Positions 59,822-64,000 of a stretch of DNA of 64,000 nucleotides are shown piece after piece. The notes below the pieces were generated by a model. It ran no database searches. It was not told the origin of the DNA and worked only from the letters and a program-made list of their open reading frames with translations. Source of the DNA: Hyperoplus lanceolatus (Eukaryota; Chordata; Actinopteri; Uranoscopiformes; Ammodytidae); assembly GCA_026929865.2 (NCBI GenBank), contig CM049410.1:14998501-15062500 (forward strand). The letters run 5' to 3'. The position numbers were made by a program, and so were the translations under genes. How positions within the stretch are numbered: the first letter of the stretch is position 1; each line of letters starts with the position of its first letter.

Positions 59822-59840
59822 AGATTTGTAACAATTTATC

Positions 59841-60622
59841 TCCGACTCATTTTTAATTGTTATTTTTTTGTAATACAAACCTCCCACATTTTGATGAGAT
59901 GTGAACTGCCATAATAACGACATTGTGATCAATTAACTACAACTTCACTTTCACAGTTTATTGTCATTGGGGTACTTTTCATGAAGTTCATTTGTAGTGC
60001 TATTTTAATCGATCAACTGAAACCAGATTGGTTAAATATAAAAAGGTACCATTGGGTAAGAGAAAACATGCTAAAAAAACAACTAAATTTAACAATGGAA
60101 TTAGTTTTCATTTATATCCTCATAATGAATGTACATAAATGGCTACATTTGGAGGTCAGTTTTCAATGAGTGCTTTTCACTTTAAAACGGTTTAATGTAA
60201 TGTACTGTGAATAAGCAAGTTTCACAAACATACAGATAAAAAGTGCATGCGTATGACCTGGAATGCTCCCCTTCATGCACACCTCAGTACTCACACCTGG
60301 CAGAGGCTGTCATGTATGACCAATTTTCGTTCATGCTTTACTAACATATCATCCCACACAGTTGTTTCTTCCTTCATTTGGCTATGGTTTTGCTTTCATA
60401 CTTTGTACACTACTTTACATACTTGGAATGAAAGCTGCCTCATGATGTTTCATATCCTATATACAAAAATGTATATGTATGTATGCAACAAACATCAACG
60501 TTGTATAAAGATTGTAAAATAGGGCTTTATACTGGCTCAAAAGAACACATTTATTTTATGTATCTAGAACTTTGATTTTACCTTCCTTCAACTTGAAGAC
60601 CTGTTGTGAAATAATAAGTATA
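59841..60622. other. Spacer after nacc1
   Basis: No gene recognised. Confidence 0.5.
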
Positions 60623-60630
60623 TACGGCAT

Positions 60631-63554
60631 TAGGGATGGGAATTGATAAGAATTTAGCGATTCCGATTTCGTTTCTGCTTATCGATCCGATTCCTTATCG
60701 ATTCTCTTATCGATTCTCATTGGGTGAGAGAATATGTACAAATTAGTTTGTTTGTATTAACTCTCTTTAATATCTGATCAGAAGTGTCTAGTGTATGCAT
60801 TGAAAGATTATCAAGCTACTTTAGGATTAGGAAATTGTCAATTTTCACATTAATTGGTCCAGACAATTTTTTTTTTTTGGTTTTTAAGCCCAAATGCCCT
60901 TATGTGCCCTACAAACTAAAAACACATACTTAAAACAGTCAAGGAAGAGCTTGTGCCTTTTGGAATATTAACAGTGCTCATTGGCACTTAGAACAAAATT
61001 CAACTGACAGAAAAAACACAAATAAGTCTTTTGAAAAGATAATACCAACTCTTTTCATGCAGAACAATTATCATGTTTGCCCTCTCAGGAAGGATACGAG
61101 ATCTTTAATGTATGTTAAGTGTTATTATATGATTGCGCCCTTACTCTGAAAGGCCAACGTGATGATGTCACTATGTTAACGCCTCAGGTCAAACTGTCAC
61201 GACTGCACAGTAGACAGTCATGTAGGCTATTCAAGAAGAGAATAAATACGCCATAAAGGCTTTAAGAGAATGTATCACTTTGCTTATTCTTCACCACGCC
61301 AACGACAAGGAGTCACCGCTCCATCTCAGCTTTACAATGTACGCTGATATGTTCACCGCGCTGTTTATTAGGCTAATATAATGTCCCTGCATCAGACACG
61401 TAGCGGATGGTTTTATACACATCGATCGCTCAAGTAATCCAAGGCAGAGCTTTTTGTATCGGGCAGAGAGCGTTATTTTAAGTGTGTCTTACTGTCTTTA
61501 TAAAGCGTATTGTTAAAGTTTCCTTACCACCGGACCGCCGAGTCCCGCTGTGTGTTGTTTTGCGTTCGTCCCCACTGCCGTGCTTCAAGGCAGCGTTTAA
61601 CAGCTGATGAACGAGAGTAAACAGCGGGCCTTTGGAAGCGAATAAGAAATCCCTTTTTCCTGTTTGTATGCTGCTCTCGCCTTTTTATGTATCTCCCTCT
61701 TTCACTTGCCCACACCTAGGCTTACACACACATTAATTCATATAGCCTACATTGTATGTTCAAATCCAAGTGATGGGCAATTCTGGTGCCGAGTAAGGCA
61801 GCGGACGTTTAAACGTTCAACCGTCAGGATCGCAGTCTGCGCGCTTGCTTGTGCACGAGTCATTTGATGAAATGGAAACTTTACCGTATTGTTGCCTTTT
61901 CATGTGTAATACAACCACACTTTAGAGCGCTTCTGCCTCGACGTCATGTTTGCTGCGTTCTGAACCAAAACAAAGCAGCACGTGTCTGAAGTCATGACGC
62001 ATTTGCTACGAGCGGAACCGATAAGCGGCATCGTTAAGCAGGCATGTTAACGATTCCAAGGAATTAGTTAACTCGGAACCGGGTCTGAACCAGGAAAGTC
62101 AGACTTGTGTGGGCCTGTAGAAATTCTAGGTGGGCACACCTTTCAGGGAGAACGAAGATGCGAGCGCGCGCAGAGCGCGCGAGCCGAAATTTTTTGCCCT
62201 TGTAAGATCTCTGAGTCTGCTTTTTGGCACATTTACTGTGAATTGTGTAGGCCTACAATATAAAAACACAATGTGCAAATAAACGTTGAGTGTTGCTGTG
62301 TGGGAGATTTGATTCTTGCACGTTTTTTTCCCAACATGTTTATGAATAACATATAATATACATTATATACAACATAATGTATCTATTTTTCTTAATCGCA
62401 GTATTAACTGTAGGCAGCCTGAGCTGATTGAAGAGAAAGCTTTGGGACTGGGCAAACTGGATGGTGGTAGTCCAGAGCTATATACTATACACACTACTTT
62501 CCACTATTGCCTCTGATGTCCAGCTGGGTGAAAATAGTAGCCAGCCGAGGCCACGAGATTTTTTTTTACCTTTTTAAAGTGAAATGCATGAATCTGGTGC
62601 CCTTTGAGAGGAAGATTAAGAGGCTAAATCTGAGGAATTTTGTGTGAACAAATAATTTGGAGACACTGGGTCGGATGAATTAGAAGCTATTGAAGAAAGA
62701 CACATGGATTTTCCATAGAAATATACATTTGAAATAAAATAGTATGCAGGATCCTCTGTGATGGGCTTGGTGCTCTTTTTCTTTTACGGGACATATTTTT
62801 CTGTAATATAATGAATTAATTTAAATGCAGTGAGAGGAACGAAGCAGAATAACTCTGTTGTCCAGTTATCTTTTTTTCCACAGACGAGGCTGAAATAGGC
62901 TATAGACTACAGTATACACAGTGCATGGGCAACTGAGGGCAGCCCCATTTTCAAATATTTTTAAATAAACTCAATACACACTGTGCATGCCATGGACTTG
63001 AACGTGATGTGATCAGTTAACCTCGGATTACCTCCCAGATGAACTGATTCAATTATTAAGCTAATAACTATCTACCAAAACATTGTATTCCTTTTATTGT
63101 ATGATAATTTAAATTTACATAATATGATGTTGATATCAAACACACAAACTAAAAAAATAAATAAATTAAAAAAAAAACCCTGGCAGTCGGGACCCTAAAC
63201 AACCGCTCATTCCGCTTATGCCTCGGGCTTGCTCTGCTGACCAGTGACCACTATAAACGGGTGGGTAACTTGGAGGCAGGCTGTCCTGCCCACCCAATAA
63301 TACAATTAGAAGCAATGCATGGTAATGGTATATTCTTTAGTATTAATTAATTGTCTGAATTTTATTTGACATTTTCTTGGACAGCGAATGAACAGGTCCG
63401 TCCGATAGTGGATCTGGACTTCCACCTAAAAAAAAAAAAAATTTTTTTTAGTTGGGTGGGCACAGCCCACATTTGGGTGGGCACGGCCCACCCTGGCCCC
63501 TGGCTACCGCCGGCCCTGGTCTGAACAAGAACCGGTTCTCGATTCCCATCCCTA
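60631..63554. mobile_element. hAT-type element with 8-bp target duplication
   Basis: Left end TAGGGATGGGAATTGATAAG, right end CGATTCCCATCCCTA (inverted). Flanked by TACGGCAT (60623-60630) and TATGGCAT (63555-63562), an 8-bp target duplication with one mismatch, the hAT size. 2924 bp in total, about 1.49 kb without the element nested in it. No transposase frame, so non-autonomous. Confidence 0.85.
62091..63518. mobile_element. Nested hAT-like element
   Basis: Inserted within the hAT element at 60631-63554. Perfect 8-bp duplication GTCTGAAC at 62083-62090 and 63519-63526. Left end begins CAGGAAAGTC; right end reads CCGCCGGCCCTG (complement CAGGGCCGGC), the typical CAGGGCCGGC hAT terminus, so the left end is diverged. 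1428 bp, no long reading frame. Confidence 0.8.
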
Positions 63555-63562
63555 TATGGCAT

Positions 63563-64000
63563 AGTAAGTAATTAATCATTTATCTCGTCACAGTACTGTC
63601 ATCACCAAGAAACCTAAGGTGATTATATTGACTTGAATCAAGAATCAAGAATGATGGTTTCATGAATCATGGTTTTTCCATTTTACTTTGGGTCGATCAG
63701 CTGCAAAATAGAATTAAAATGTCAGTTTATGTAAGCTTACAAATGGCCACATGATTGCTGATTTAAATCTAACAAGATCAATTAATTCAATAATAAAATA
63801 TTTTAAAAATGGATCCCATTTTTTCTTTTTCTTTTTCTTTTTTCTTTTATGAACTCCTTAACCTTTATCCCTTTATCTCAAAAGCACACTCCAAACCTTG
63901 CACAACCCCACAGTAGAATCAGTAGTTATCCTTTTTTAATTTCCATTGTAAGTGCACCACCCAGTGCTGAAAATCTGACAATACAGCTGACTGTAGTTAA
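63563..64000. other. Window end, no features
   Basis: AT-rich sequence with a TTTTTC-rich patch near 63820-63850; no gene seen. Confidence 0.5.

Larger units (their letters stand above)
55679..59840 (+). other. nacc1: Probable nacc1 3'UTR
   Basis: No coding features. Poly(A) signals at several places; the pair 59758-59763 and 59816-59821 (AATAAA) is a good distal end. Contains a GA run at 58186-58212 and A-rich stretches. The length of about 4.1 kb is an estimate; shorter forms ending near 56040 or 56690 are possible. Confidence 0.45.

Overview
This window is the 3' part of a ray-finned fish (probably percomorph) immunoglobulin heavy-chain (IgH) locus, followed downstream by the BTB/BEN gene nacc1. 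Everything immunoglobulin lies on the + strand. The teleost assignment rests on three things: an IgT/IgZ (tau) constant gene between the V segments and the mu D-J cluster, an IgD gene with tandemly repeated delta2-delta3-delta4 exons, and fish-type SINEs and DNA transposons. The species cannot be named from the sequence alone.

Layout: (1) 1-4733 holds four VH segments; the first is cut by the window edge. Each has a 3' heptamer with a 23-bp spacer; the nonamer is good in three and weak in the fourth. (2) 5551-11246 is the tau unit: one D (12-bp spacer signals on both sides), one J, four CH exons with a secreted tail, and two membrane exons. (3) 11248-14327 is spacer with a microsatellite and a tRNA-derived SINE. 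(4) 14328-16754 holds five D(mu) segments. (5) 16755-22199 is a repeat-rich gap (broken LINE, SINE, TIR elements, a perfect hairpin). (6) 22200-23808 holds six J(mu). (7) 24194-29055 is C(mu): four CH exons and two TM exons. (8) 29950-36480 is C(delta): delta1, three copies of the delta2-3-4 block, delta5, delta6, delta7 and two TM exons. (9) 36730-40700 is spacer. (10) About 40700-59840 is nacc1: a CpG-rich promoter/first exon, seven coding exons (564 codons) and a long 3'UTR, with introns full of TIR elements and CA repeats. (11) 60631-63554 is a hAT element carrying another hAT-like element inside it.

How the genes work together: an upstream VH can recombine to D(tau)-J(tau), giving IgT, or to D(mu)-J(mu), which gives IgM and, by splicing Cmu1 to delta1, chimeric IgD. 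Recombining to D(mu) deletes the tau unit. All constant exons are phase 1 at both ends, so J-to-C, CH-to-CH, Cmu1-to-delta1 and CH-to-TM junctions stay in frame.

The most unusual observations are a perfect 185-bp tandem duplication inside delta6 that breaks its frame, a mosaic pattern of divergence in the delta2-3-4 triplication, a low-complexity probably mis-sequenced stretch next to a second V-type promoter, opposite mu and tau secreted/membrane splice designs, and nested hAT elements with clear 8-bp target duplications.
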